Source: Dictyobacter formicarum (GTDB taxonomy: Bacteria; Chloroflexota; Ktedonobacteria; Ktedonobacterales; Ktedonobacteraceae). From it: a DNA stretch of 64,000 nt. Of this stretch, positions 1 through 8,570 are shown in pieces (position 1 is the stretch's first letter; every line of letters begins with the position of its first letter). The DNA lies in the NCBI RefSeq assembly GCF_016587435.1, contig NZ_BNJJ01000033.1, positions 22,178 to 86,177 on the forward strand. Reading direction: 5' to 3'. The translations under genes and the position numbers were made by a program. The notes beneath the pieces are model-generated. The model made no database searches. It was given only the letters and a program-made list of their open reading frames with translations, and was not told where the DNA came from.

Positions 1-106
1 TGCCCAGCGCATCATCCATGAACTCTTCCATCCAGTCCATTTCTCCATTCGGTCCTGTAACGAAGCCATCGAGCGTTATGCGCATGCTGACAATGATCTT
101 TCTCAA
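1..106 (-). CDS. Dihydrofolate reductase / RibD C-terminal family protein, 5' part only
   Basis: The first 35 residues of a minus-strand gene that leaves the window at position 1. A TTG start at 104-106 follows an AAAGGAG ribosome site. The peptide opens RKIIVSMRITLDGFVTGPNG and goes on with EMDWM, the usual N-terminus of the DHFR-like RibD C-terminal family (small NADPH-dependent reductases, often of unknown substrate). The family call rests on this N-terminal motif only; the cofactor and catalytic regions lie outside the window. Confidence 0.75.
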   Translation of the reverse strand, partial: MRKIIVSMRITLDGFVTGPNGEMDWMEEFMDDALG

Positions 107-287
107 GGGATGCTCCTTTATTCGTGCTAGATATTGCTTGCAATTTGCAAGTAATAGTAGTTTACAGTCCGTGATGAGAAAAAACTTCTCCAATCTTGCT
201 TTTTTTCCGTTGGCGGCTATTGTCGGTGGCACGAGGCAGCATAGAGGCCATCGTCCCATCTCGTAAAAGAAACAATAGAAGTGATTG

Positions 288-329
288 CGTAGGTGCGGCC
301 TTCAACGGCCGTTGAAGGCCGCACCTACG
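288..329. repeat. 42-bp perfect palindrome, GCACCTACG repeat family
   Basis: Two 21-base arms with no loop, beginning CGTAGGTGCGGCC and ending GGCCGCACCTACG. It lies just 3' of the TIR-TPR gene and in the leader region of the gene leaving at position 1, so it could act as a terminator in RNA. The GCACCTACG outer half recurs at several other intergenic places (16.9, 24.5, 43.05, 43.1 and 52.9 kb), so it is also a dispersed repeat. Confidence 0.8.
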
Positions 330-346
330 AGGGTCCTCTTTTCTTG

Positions 347-2266
347 TTAATCTTCAAGGCCGAGCTGCTTTGCCTGTGCAGATGCTTCTTCCGCTTCTTG
401 TGTCCGGCCAAGCTGCGCCAGGGCCTCACTTAGTCCAGCATAGGCCGTGGCGGATGAGGCATCCAATGTGAGCGCCTGGTTGTAGGCATCAACTGCTTCG
501 TTCCAACGCCCCAGGGCTGCCAGTACATCGCCCATACTGACATATGTGGCTGGTAGCGGCATGAGCTGCTGTGCCTGCTTGAAATCCAGGAGGGCTTCAT
601 TATAGCGTTTCAGTGCAGCCAGGGCGAGGCCTTTACCTCGATAGGCGGCAGCATCGTTACGATCTTCATAGATTGCTTGCTTATAGGCTTGCAGCGCCTG
701 GTCATAATATTCGTATTCCGGCCTTGATAGACCGCTGGCTTGGATTGCGCGCAGGTGTGCCTCTTCGACCTTTCGGTAGTAGTCCTCCCACTCGCGTTTG
801 CGTTTTTCTTCATCAGCTTTTCTTCGTTCATTCAACTCTCGCATACGTTGCTGTTGCTCTGGAGTTAGCGGCAATCCAGGTCGAGATACTGGTGGTGTGG
901 ATTGAGATGGAGGGGGTCCACCGGGTGCTGCTATATCTATATCTTCTATATCTTCTATATCTTCTATAGCTGTCATATATGGAATAGTTTCTAAAGATAT
1001 CCCCTGTCTGCGTTCGAGAACGATGCTCTCAATACCCATGGCGATGTCGACAAAAGCGCTATCGCGGTTGCGCCAGGTAACGACTGGTTTTCGATTGGTT
1101 GGTAGTGGTTCGAGTTTGGCGAAGGGAGCGTCTGTGAAGACCACGGGACGCAGGAGCACAGGGATGACGTGGGCCTTGCCGTCCCGGTGACGTTGTATTG
1201 CCTGCATCATTTCCTGGCTATAGCAATAATCGGAGGCCAGGAAGTTAGCACTGATAAGCAACAGGATAATATGGGCTGCATTGAGATGGATATTCGTCTG
1301 CTGGATGACATTCTCGCCTGCTTTAATCTCTCTGACATTCCAGGTTGTGATCAGTCCGCGATACTTTAAGTTGCTGAGGTGATTTTCCAACTGGTCGCGC
1401 AGGTTCTGGTCACGTTGGGCATAGGAAAAGAAGACGCGTGTACTCTCTGTATACACATACCCCATCTCTTTACAGGACGCGCTAAATGCCCTGGCAAACG
1501 CCTGGATACTCTTGAAACGCTGCTCAGGGTGCTTTGCCAGGGCGGTCATTAATATCCATTCCAGTTCGCGTGAGAGTTCCGGTATCTTTTCCCGCAATGA
1601 AGGAGGATCTTCATGGATGTGTTGTTGTATTACTTGCAGAGGGCTACCTTGAAAGGGAGGATCACCACATATCCACTCATAGATCATGGCCGCGAGGGCA
1701 TATTGATCAGAAGCATGTGTTGGCTCGTTTTGTATCAGCTCAGGTGCCGCATACAGAGCCGTTTCGATCTGATTGAGCTTTTCTGTCCCCTTGTTTACGG
1801 TTGCCATGCTAAAATCACTGAGCAGAATTTTATCATCTGTCCCCAGGATATTTTCAGGTTTCAGATTGCCATGTATGTGCCCCAACCGATATGCATATTG
1901 AAGAGCATCTGCAATTTGTTCAACATAGCCTACTATCAGATCCAGGGAAAGCTTGCTGCCTGGGGGATGTTGCTCGCGCAGAGAACCCCTGGAGGCATAT
2001 CTTTGCACCAGGAATGGTCTTTCGTTCTGGTATATCCCAAAATGTAAGATTGGGATAATGTGAAAATGCGTCAGCTTTGCTATTTTTTCCACATCCTGGC
2101 GAAAGACACCAATTTTATCCTCCGTCAGTGATGCGTGCATAATTTTGATGGCTACCTGCCGCTGCGTCCGTATATGCTCTGCGAGATAAACGTCAGCCAA
2201 TGTCCCTTGCGAGAGACGGCGTGTCAGGCGATACAGGCTAATTTGCTGTCCTACAAGGTCTGCCAT
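347..2266 (-). CDS. Pseudokinase-like Ser/Thr kinase + TIR + TPR protein
   Basis: A 639-residue three-part protein. Residues 10-260 form an STK fold: the VAIK lysine is K41, but the catalytic loop reads HGN (132-134) in place of HRD and the DFG motif reads DFS (151-153), so phosphotransfer is doubtful. Residues 275-415 are a TIR domain (RVFFSYAQRD start) with a glutamate at about 352 in the SDYCYSQEM segment, the position of the catalytic Glu in NAD-cleaving TIRs. A proline- and charge-rich linker with an Ile-Glu-Asp repeat follows, then TPR repeats from about 515 to the end. The start at 2266 follows AGGAG; a longer reading to 2332 would overlap the upstream gene. It is last of three same-strand genes. 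Inference: a sensor or effector in signalling or immunity. Confidence 0.85.
   Translation of the reverse strand: MADLVGQQISLYRLTRRLSQGTLADVYLAEHIRTQRQVAIKIMHASLTEDKIGVFRQDVEKIAKLTHFHIIPILHFGIYQNERPFLVQRYASRGSLREQHPPGSKLSLDLIVGYVEQIADALQYAYRLGHIHGNLKPENILGTDDKILLSDFSMATVNKGTEKLNQIETALYAAPELIQNEPTHASDQYALAAMIYEWICGDPPFQGSPLQVIQQHIHEDPPSLREKIPELSRELEWILMTALAKHPEQRFKSIQAFARAFSASCKEMGYVYTESTRVFFSYAQRDQNLRDQLENHLSNLKYRGLITTWNVREIKAGENVIQQTNIHLNAAHIILLLISANFLASDYCYSQEMMQAIQRHRDGKAHVIPVLLRPVVFTDAPFAKLEPLPTNRKPVVTWRNRDSAFVDIAMGIESIVLERRQGISLETIPYMTAIEDIEDIEDIDIAAPGGPPPSQSTPPVSRPGLPLTPEQQQRMRELNERRKADEEKRKREWEDYYRKVEEAHLRAIQASGLSRPEYEYYDQALQAYKQAIYEDRNDAAAYRGKGLALAALKRYNEALLDFKQAQQLMPLPATYVSMGDVLAALGRWNEAVDAYNQALTLDASSATAYAGLSEALAQLGRTQEAEEASAQAKQLGLED
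928..970. repeat. Short tandem repeat inside the TIR-TPR gene
   Basis: About four copies of a 9-base TATATCTTC-like unit on the plus strand. They encode the Ile-Glu-Asp run in the linker between the TIR and TPR domains. Copy number may vary without changing frame. Confidence 0.7.
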
Positions 2267-2328
2267 TTCGTGCTCCTGGTTTGTTCGCTGTCTGCTTATC
2301 CTTCTATTATTGAAAAAATAGTAGCTTT

Positions 2329-3042
2329 TCAATCTGTGGAGGGTTTGCCAGCGGTGTAGCCGTCGAAGAGCCTGCCGCCAAGCGGCTTTAGGATGTCGTC
2401 GGCAAAAGTGATCAGGGCCTGTTTGTCTCCGTGCTGGTAGTAGGCTTCGAGGGCCCTGGTGAGTTGTTCGGCCTGGTTTGGATCAAAGTTGCGCAGGGCG
2501 CGCAGGACCCATTTGCCGTGGCCGATCCATTGGTTTTGTGCACCGAGCAGCAGGTCGCATGCCCTCACGGCGACCGAGTTGGCGATGAAGTAGCTTTCTC
2601 CCCGGTCTTGTGAGCCTTCCAGGTCGTCGAGGGCATCTGTGAGGCTGTAGCGTAAGCGATCAAGCTGTGCGGTGTTCAGTGGCTCTGGCCCCGCTGCGAG
2701 TAGTTGCTGGGCCTCGGTTTTGATACGTTGGGCTATGCCATCTCGATTTTGCAGGATGATTCCTTCAGCACACATGCGGGGCAGCGCCGGTTTGCGGCTC
2801 TGTTTATCGGAGGCAAAGAATTCTAAATAGGATTGTGGGGTGTTTACAAATAGTTCTACCGGCCAGCCCGCATAGCAGAAAGACTCACGGTAGGCAGTAT
2901 TCACGGTGTGGGTGATAACAACAATATCCAGGTCTGATGTCTTTGTGCCTTCCCCGCGTATGACGCTGCCTCCAACGAAAGCAGCATCACAGGCGGGAAA
3001 CTTTTCGTCAATTAGTGCTTGAGCAGCTTGTTGTGCATTCAC
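2329..3042 (-). CDS. Nucleotidyltransferase-fold protein (MNT/KNT-like)
   Basis: 237 residues. The N-terminus has the pol-beta nucleotidyltransferase signature GGSVIRGEGTKTSDLDIVV: a GGS motif at about 24-26 and two metal-binding aspartates (DLD) at about 38-40. The C-terminal two thirds is helical, with a tyrosine/arginine-rich segment like the helical partner of MNT-type or kanamycin nucleotidyltransferases. It lies between two kinase-fold genes on the same strand, 62 bp and 69 bp from each. The substrate (small molecule, tRNA or protein AMPylation) cannot be read from the sequence. Confidence 0.8.
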   Translation of the reverse strand: MNAQQAAQALIDEKFPACDAAFVGGSVIRGEGTKTSDLDIVVITHTVNTAYRESFCYAGWPVELFVNTPQSYLEFFASDKQSRKPALPRMCAEGIILQNRDGIAQRIKTEAQQLLAAGPEPLNTAQLDRLRYSLTDALDDLEGSQDRGESYFIANSVAVRACDLLLGAQNQWIGHGKWVLRALRNFDPNQAEQLTRALEAYYQHGDKQALITFADDILKPLGGRLFDGYTAGKPSTD

Positions 3043-3111
3043 TATATTTTCGCCATCTTCTGTCTATAATCGTTTTACTTGTCAATTGCATGTTTCATCT
3101 ATGTAAAGCAA

Positions 3112-5259
3112 TTATAGCACAGATACCTGCCAGACCCGAACGGTGTGGTCCAGGCTGCTGGAGGCGATGGATTTGCCATCGGGTGACCAGGCCACGGTCG
3201 TGATTATTCCATCCTGTCTCTGTCGAGTTATTATCAGGGTCCCGTTGTTGGCCAGCCAGATGGATACCGAGCCGTCGGTATGGCCGGTTGCTATATATGT
3301 GCTGTCAGGAGACCAGGCCAGGGAGTAGATGTTGCTACGATCGGTGAGGTTGCCCAGCGGCAGGATTTGCCTTCCGCTCATTGTATCCCAGCCAAAGACT
3401 TTGCCATTGGTGCCGGTCGCGGCCAGGAGTTTGCCATCGGGCGACCAGGTAATATCACGCAGCATACCGATGCCGCGGCTCGTGAGGATAAGAGGGGTAT
3501 CCCCTGTGATAGTGTTCCAGATGCGGATGTCACCAGTTGCAGTACCAATCGCCAGGTTCTTATTATCTGGCGCCCACCTTAAGCAATATATATAGTCGGT
3601 GTTGTATGTATGGTCGAGATTGCCGTTGCTGGTATTCCATACCTGAACCGTGCTCTTGCCAACATCTGTATAGGTGGCGATAGCCAGATGGGTGCCATCG
3701 GGCGAGAGGGCCAGATCGTGTCCGGGCTGGGCCGGAGCGGAATTATAGGTGTAGATATGCTGTCCATTGCGGGCCAGCCAGCGCTGCACACTTTTTGTGC
3801 CGCCTGAGATAATCTGTGTTCCATCACGCGACCAGAGGGCCTGGTAGCTCTCGCTCCCCTGTTTCTGGTAGATGAATTGACTCTTCCCTGTACTGGCATC
3901 CCAGATCTGGACGGTCTGGTCTGCGCTGGCAGAGACGATGCTGCGCCCGTCTGGCGACCAGGCGGCCGAGTAGACTGGACCAGTATGCCCATGATAGAGC
4001 ATGGTATTGCCCGGCGTTGCTGGAGCCGGCCTTGACCTGTTAAGCCCCCCACCCTGGGGATTGTCTTTATGTAGTCCACTGTAGGTTGCGGCACCTGCCA
4101 GAGCAAGCAGGCCAGCGATGCCGCCGATAATAAAGGTGCGCCGCGATGGTCCGCTCCGTGGTAGACGCTCGCGTTGTGAGGGCGGGACCAGCCGCTGGCG
4201 GCTCTCTGACTGTATGGTGCGGCTTCCTTCCCGCTCATCGGTGGGCGCATGATGGATGCCTCCAGATCGTTGTTCGACGTGTGCCTGCAGGACCCGCTGG
4301 TTATTCAACTGGGCGGCGATCTGACTGAGCTCTTCTTTGATGATGGTTGCGGTAGCTGGTCGCCGCATCTCATCCATATCCACCATCTGTAGAATGAGCG
4401 TTTCCAATCTGCTCAATGCTGGATGTCCGGCCAGGTGAAGTGGCGCCAGGCGGAAAGGGGTCAGCGTCGGGTCCTGGCCGGAGATAAATTGGTGCAGCAT
4501 CACCCCCAGGCTATAGATGTCGGCCCTGGGTGTGGTCTGGCCCTTGCCGTATTGTTCGGGCGCCGCGTAGCCAGGCGAGCCCAGCGGCATCGTATCCTTG
4601 ATCTGGCCCGGCTTAAAGTGGCGCGCAATCCCAAAATCGATCAGGTAGAGATGGCCGTCAGCGCTACGCATAACGTTGGCGGGTTTGAGATCACGAAAGA
4701 TGATGGGTGGCTGGCGCGTATGCAGGTAGTCCAGCACCGTGCAGAGCGGCATGCCGATGCTCAGCGTCTCTTCAACGGAGAGGTGTTTGTAGCCGGTGGC
4801 TGGATCTACTGCGGCCTTTTCCAGATAGTTCTCCAGCGTCTCGCCTTCGATATAGTCCATGACCAGGTACCAGCGGCCGCCATCGCTAAAGTGATCGTGG
4901 ATGCGTGGCAGATGGGGATGATAGAGGCCGGCCAGCATCAGCGCCTCGTTCTTGAATCCCTCGACGGCCTCGGCCAGTTCCTGCGCGCTGAGCCCTTTTT
5001 GCCCCATTTCCTTGATGGCCACCAGGCGACCCCCAAACCGCGTGTCGGCCGCCTTATAGACCGCGCCAAAGCCGCCAATACCTGCGCGATCCACAATCCG
5101 ATAGCGATCATTGAGCAAGACATCGCCCTGCAACAGCCGCGTCTGCGAGCCGCTCGCGGCAGCTGTAGAAGAAAGAGGCTGCCCGCACTGATGACAAAAG
5201 ACCGCGTGCGCCACATTGTCGGCGCCACAGGCCCCACATTGCAATGTTACGCTGGCCAT
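3112..5259 (-). CDS. Membrane Ser/Thr protein kinase with zinc ribbon and WD40 sensor
   Basis: 715 residues. An N-terminal zinc ribbon has cysteines at about 8, 11, 22 and 25. The kinase domain (about 52-315) has the ATP lysine in VAIKEM (K83), a catalytic loop FRDLKPAN with D190 intact, and DFG at 208-210, so it should be active. A single membrane segment lies at about 375-395. The rest is a beta-propeller of WD40 repeats (HTGPVYSAAWSPDG type, W-D or W-L blade ends), presumably outside the membrane. This architecture is common in Chloroflexota and Cyanobacteria. It is the first gene of a minus-strand cluster with the nucleotidyltransferase and the TIR protein. Confidence 0.92.
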   Translation of the reverse strand: MASVTLQCGACGADNVAHAVFCHQCGQPLSSTAAASGSQTRLLQGDVLLNDRYRIVDRAGIGGFGAVYKAADTRFGGRLVAIKEMGQKGLSAQELAEAVEGFKNEALMLAGLYHPHLPRIHDHFSDGGRWYLVMDYIEGETLENYLEKAAVDPATGYKHLSVEETLSIGMPLCTVLDYLHTRQPPIIFRDLKPANVMRSADGHLYLIDFGIARHFKPGQIKDTMPLGSPGYAAPEQYGKGQTTPRADIYSLGVMLHQFISGQDPTLTPFRLAPLHLAGHPALSRLETLILQMVDMDEMRRPATATIIKEELSQIAAQLNNQRVLQAHVEQRSGGIHHAPTDEREGSRTIQSESRQRLVPPSQRERLPRSGPSRRTFIIGGIAGLLALAGAATYSGLHKDNPQGGGLNRSRPAPATPGNTMLYHGHTGPVYSAAWSPDGRSIVSASADQTVQIWDASTGKSQFIYQKQGSESYQALWSRDGTQIISGGTKSVQRWLARNGQHIYTYNSAPAQPGHDLALSPDGTHLAIATYTDVGKSTVQVWNTSNGNLDHTYNTDYIYCLRWAPDNKNLAIGTATGDIRIWNTITGDTPLILTSRGIGMLRDITWSPDGKLLAATGTNGKVFGWDTMSGRQILPLGNLTDRSNIYSLAWSPDSTYIATGHTDGSVSIWLANNGTLIITRQRQDGIITTVAWSPDGKSIASSSLDHTVRVWQVSVL

Positions 5260-5533
5260 ATCCCAATCCTTTGGATGAACGCAGCCGCCTGAGCGATCAA
5301 CCGCGCTTAAAACACGATTACATTTAGCTTGCTAATAATTAATATTATTATTGATAAACGCTGTACTTGCCAGTTATTGTGGCATGGCTTCTTCTCTCTT
5401 GTGCACTTTTCTTGCAAATTACGTTAAGATGCTTTTATGCTTTCTATTATATGCTGAAAAATCATGTATCATATCAATAATCGTCGCCCAATATGATTTT
5501 TCGGCTACTTTAAAGCTAAAGGAGTAGAATGCT

Positions 5534-6043
5534 GTGGATAATCAGAATATAACAACCAGGCGGATCGCCGTTTATCCTGGAAGCTTTGATCCTATCACGA
5601 ATGGGCACCTGGATATTGCCAGGCGGGCTGCACGCCTGTTTGACATGTTGATCATCGCGGTCTATGCTAATCCTCGCAAGGCATTGCTTTTTTCGCTAGA
5701 AGAGCGCCTCTCCCTCTGTCGCGCCGTAGTGAAAAGCTCGGATCTTCCAAATGTGCGAGTCGAGAGCTTCACAGGATTGACGGTTGACTATGTGAGTAGT
5801 TTGGGTGGACAGGCGATTGTCCGGGGACTGCGCTCTCCCAACGACTTTGAAGGTGAATTTCAGATGGGGTTGATGAATCATCGGCTAGCGCCCGCGATTG
5901 AGACGGTTTGCCTCTTTACTAACCAGGAGCATCTCTTTGTCAGTTCATCAAGGTTGAAGGAAGTTGCCAGTCTAGGTGGGGATGCCAGTGGCATGCTGCC
6001 TTCCGTTGTCGTTGAGGCCTTGCACCAAAAATTTACCCAGTAG
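5534..6043 (+). CDS. coaD: Phosphopantetheine adenylyltransferase
   Basis: 169 residues, the usual family length plus a short N-terminal tail. It transfers AMP from ATP to 4'-phosphopantetheine, the penultimate step of coenzyme A synthesis. The nucleotidyltransferase motif PGSFDPITNGH (T/HxGH class) is near the N-terminus, followed by the conserved VRGLRSPNDFE segment and the VSSSRLKE motif near the C-terminus. The start is GTG at 5534, after AAAGGAG at 5518-5524; the ATG at 5529 is out of frame. It is the first plus-strand gene of a divergent pair with the kinase cluster. Confidence 0.95.
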   Translation: MDNQNITTRRIAVYPGSFDPITNGHLDIARRAARLFDMLIIAVYANPRKALLFSLEERLSLCRAVVKSSDLPNVRVESFTGLTVDYVSSLGGQAIVRGLRSPNDFEGEFQMGLMNHRLAPAIETVCLFTNQEHLFVSSSRLKEVASLGGDASGMLPSVVVEALHQKFTQ

Positions 6044-6073
6044 GATTTGCACTTTTTTAGTAAGAGGAGGGTT

Positions 6074-6556
6074 ATGGATTTATCAATTCGACCTATGTCG
6101 AACGATGACATTGAGAACGTAGTTCAATTATCATTGTTGGCGTGGGAGCCAGTTTTTAGCTCATTTAAGCAAGTGCTAGGACCTCGCATCTATCCGCTTA
6201 TCTATCCAGATTGGTTGAGGCAGCAGCGAGAGGGGGTGGAGACGGCCCGTCGCGATGAAAAAAACGTCGTCTGGGTAGCAGAATTAGATAGTACCGTGAC
6301 CGGATTTATCGTCTATAGCTTGAACCACGAGGAGCAAACCGGGGAAGTTGAATTACTTGCCGTGCATCCTAGCTATCAAAATCGTGGCATAGGTACGGCA
6401 TTGAACAATTTTGTGCTGGCAAAGATGAAAGAAAGCGATATAAAGCTTGCCGTTGTTGGCACTGGTGGGGATCAAGGGCACGCGCCCGCCAGAAGATCTT
6501 ATGAGAAAGCTGGCTATACGCCTTTGCCGCTGGTGCGCTACTATAAAGCCCTGTAG
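6074..6556 (+). CDS. GNAT-family N-acetyltransferase
   Basis: 160 residues. The acetyl-CoA binding motif is clear (VELLAVHPSYQNRGIGTALN), followed by a late beta-strand ending YEKAGYTPLPLVRYYKAL. The ATG at 6074 follows AAGAGGAGGGTT; an upstream TTG at 6047 has no such site. It lies 30 bp after coaD and is probably cotranscribed. The substrate is unknown. Confidence 0.88.
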   Translation: MDLSIRPMSNDDIENVVQLSLLAWEPVFSSFKQVLGPRIYPLIYPDWLRQQREGVETARRDEKNVVWVAELDSTVTGFIVYSLNHEEQTGEVELLAVHPSYQNRGIGTALNNFVLAKMKESDIKLAVVGTGGDQGHAPARRSYEKAGYTPLPLVRYYKAL

Positions 6557-6591
6557 AAGAGGAATGGATGGGGTCGCCCAACATTTCTTCC

Positions 6592-6711
6592 ATTTGTTGG
6601 TGCAAACCGTGCGCACCGCGCACAGTTTGCACCAACAAATAAAAAGGGCTCGGGCACGCATGCTGCCGCCCGAAAGGGGGCGCTCTGATTTCCAGGGCTC
6701 TGGAAATCAGA
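6592..6711. repeat. Two hairpins and a shared GC-rich block between convergent genes
   Basis: First comes a hairpin at 6592-6640 with arms ATTTGTTGGTGCAAAC and GTTTGCACCAACAAAT around an inner GTGCGC/GCGCAC stem. Next, 6652-6687 is a GC-rich block that matches 18997-19032 at 29 of 36 positions. Last, a 12-bp stem at 6684-6711 (arms TCTGATTTCCAG and CTGGAAATCAGA) overlaps the stop codon of the next minus-strand gene. The block probably ends transcription in both directions. Confidence 0.65.
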
Positions 6712-7450
6712 AATTCTCTAAAAGGTTGAGCAGATGATCGCGGTCGGCGTTATTTTTAATCACATAGACTTTCTCCTTATACTTTTCAAGGTAGCGAAAG
6801 GTGAAGCCTTTGGTTTGTTTGGGTTCGACTGTGGCGCGAAACTTGTCGTGGTACATACGCAAAAAGTCGAGGTCTGCAGCCTCGCTATCAACTGGATATG
6901 TCTCTTGATACCATTGCTTGAATTCTTCGGTTGGTGGCTCGCTGATCTGGCGATATATGTCGAGATAGGTGGGCGCGAAATCTGCTGTAAAGCCGCTCGC
7001 CGGAGGCTCTGTGACGCGGCGATAGGTGTCCAGGTAGCGTGCCACGAACTCGGAAGGCGGGAGATCCGCTCGATTGTACAGAGGACGCATTCCTTTGAGG
7101 AGCGGCCAGAGAAATCTGGTGGCGTATGGATTGGTGCCGTTCAGGGTTTTGACAACGTGACGGCGCAGCACGCGCCAGACGGCCACCGACCAGGGAATAT
7201 CGATCATGACGATGTAGTCGGCCTCATGCATAAAGGGGTCGGTCCAGAACAGGTAGATGCCCTCTGTAACCCAGCCCGGCTGCTCGATGATGGTCAGGGC
7301 CTCTTCCACATAGAGTGCAAGTGGACCCATACCATGCTTCCAGCCAAGCTTATCCAGATCATAATGAGGAATATGAAATCTGCTTCCCAACGTTTCGGCC
7401 AGAGTCGTTTTTCCGCTGCCGGCACCACCAATAATATGTATTTTGAGCAT
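6707..7450 (-). CDS. P-loop adenylate-kinase-like protein (topology-modulation type)
   Basis: 247 residues. A Walker A motif, GGAGSGKTT, lies at about 8-16, followed by the YDLDKLGWKHG segment typical of small P-loop kinases of the FlaR/topology-modulation type. The second half has an unusual internal repeat, F-x-x-x-Y-L-D-x-Y-R-x-x-x-E-P-P, seen about three times, which is not part of the core fold. The start at 7450 follows AGAGGAAAG; longer in-frame starts at 7489 and 7561 lack a good ribosome site. The substrate is unknown. Confidence 0.75.
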   Translation of the reverse strand: MLKIHIIGGAGSGKTTLAETLGSRFHIPHYDLDKLGWKHGMGPLALYVEEALTIIEQPGWVTEGIYLFWTDPFMHEADYIVMIDIPWSVAVWRVLRRHVVKTLNGTNPYATRFLWPLLKGMRPLYNRADLPPSEFVARYLDTYRRVTEPPASGFTADFAPTYLDIYRQISEPPTEEFKQWYQETYPVDSEAADLDFLRMYHDKFRATVEPKQTKGFTFRYLEKYKEKVYVIKNNADRDHLLNLLENF

Positions 7451-7668
7451 TGTGCTATCTTTCCTCTGCGATAGAAAATCTACTGACATTTTTTCTTTCT
7501 GGAATAATTGATCCGCCACTCTATTAAAGAGTGAATGAAGCATAGATCGTATGCCAGCCATGCACGCAGAAAAGCACCTGCACCTGGTTCTATAGCGGGA
7601 GGCAACTTCAACGGACCTATCGAATAGGGAAGCTTATCAGGAAAATACCGATCATTAAGGAGAAGTTG

Positions 7669-7854
7669 CTAACGCTCTGCCAGATGGAAGGTCAGGACAA
7701 AACAAACGCCCGTCGTGTCTCTGACGGCGACAGTATTGCTTTCCTGCTGAATGTTCTGGCATACGTTAGCGCTGATCGGGCATATTACTCCTTCGCGAAT
7801 AATAGTGTTTGCTCCTCCAAGATACACAAAAGCAGCTGAAAAGTCAATCAGCAA
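7669..7854 (-). CDS. Possible 61-residue protein
   Basis: A small frame starting TTG five bases after the stop of the DUF4231 gene upstream on the same strand. The C-terminal half (ICPISANVCQ, then VAVRDTTG and FVLTF) has the flavour of DUF397-type small proteins, which have a Cys, a VRD and an LTF motif. The ribosome site is weak and the similarity is slight. It could be a chance frame in a gap of about 400 bp between 7450 and 7860. Confidence 0.25.
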   Translation of the reverse strand: MLIDFSAAFVYLGGANTIIREGVICPISANVCQNIQQESNTVAVRDTTGVCFVLTFHLAER

Positions 7855-7859
7855 TCTAC

Positions 7860-8381
7860 CTAACTTTTCGTTATCTGTGGCACCTGCACGAGCTTAAAAT
7901 ATTCTTCCGCTTCTGCATGGATTGCTCCCTGGGTTTCATTGATTAATTGCTCGGTCGCGTGCAGCGCTATTTCTATCCCTTTCTGGGGATCCATTTCATG
8001 TTTAGCTTCTGATATTTTTAGCTCCCACATCCAGAGCAGATGTTCAAGCGTAAGCTGGGCATGCATATATCCTTTCCAACTGTCTTCCCAGCGAAAGAAA
8101 GCGTTCAGGCCGGTCAGGCCGGCAATCAGTAAGGCAACGATGGGGAGCACTGTGATCCTCCAGAGACCGTCAAGCGTAGCTAAAAAAGGAATACTCACAC
8201 TGAAAATGATGATAAGTGCACTGGAGATGCGAAAATAATTCTTTGCTTTTGGCGCACGCTCTCTATACCACTGTAGCTGCCGTGAAGCATACATTTCTTT
8301 AATATGTGTCAGTTCCTCTATTAAAGAAATAAAACGTGCATCGCTCTGTTGATAGGGAATTGTTGCCTGCTCTTTGCCCAT
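7860..8381 (-). CDS. DUF4231 / SLATT-like membrane protein
   Basis: 173 residues with AAGGAGGAA before the ATG at 8379-8381. An N-terminal amphipathic helix (FISLIEELTHIKEMYASRQ, then WYRERAPKAKNYFR) precedes two close membrane helices at about 53-95 and a C-terminal coiled-coil helix. This is the DUF4231 (SLATT superfamily) arrangement. SLATT proteins are proposed pore-forming effectors, often beside nucleotide-second-messenger synthases in other genomes. No such synthase is adjacent here, so the role is open. Confidence 0.75.
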   Translation of the reverse strand: MGKEQATIPYQQSDARFISLIEELTHIKEMYASRQLQWYRERAPKAKNYFRISSALIIIFSVSIPFLATLDGLWRITVLPIVALLIAGLTGLNAFFRWEDSWKGYMHAQLTLEHLLWMWELKISEAKHEMDPQKGIEIALHATEQLINETQGAIHAEAEEYFKLVQVPQITKS

Positions 8382-8570
8382 TGTATTTCCTCCTTGAATC
8401 GGCTAAACCTCTATCCTGAAAGAATTATATGCTATATCGGGATGAAGGTTAAATAATACTATGGTAGTGAGCGGAACCGGAAACTTTTTGTTGTGGCTAT
8501 TCGTGATGAAAGAAAATAGTGGACCGTTGTTTCTTTAAAAACTGTTGGCTGCAATATAGAAAGTGTGATA

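Noticed and set aside
18..266. 82-residue plus-strand frame at the window start
   Set aside because: It lies opposite the clear DHFR/RibD-like N-terminus and has no ribosome site.
4423..5292. 289-residue plus-strand frame opposite the kinase gene
   Set aside because: Shadow of the kinase domain, which has all family motifs on the minus strand.
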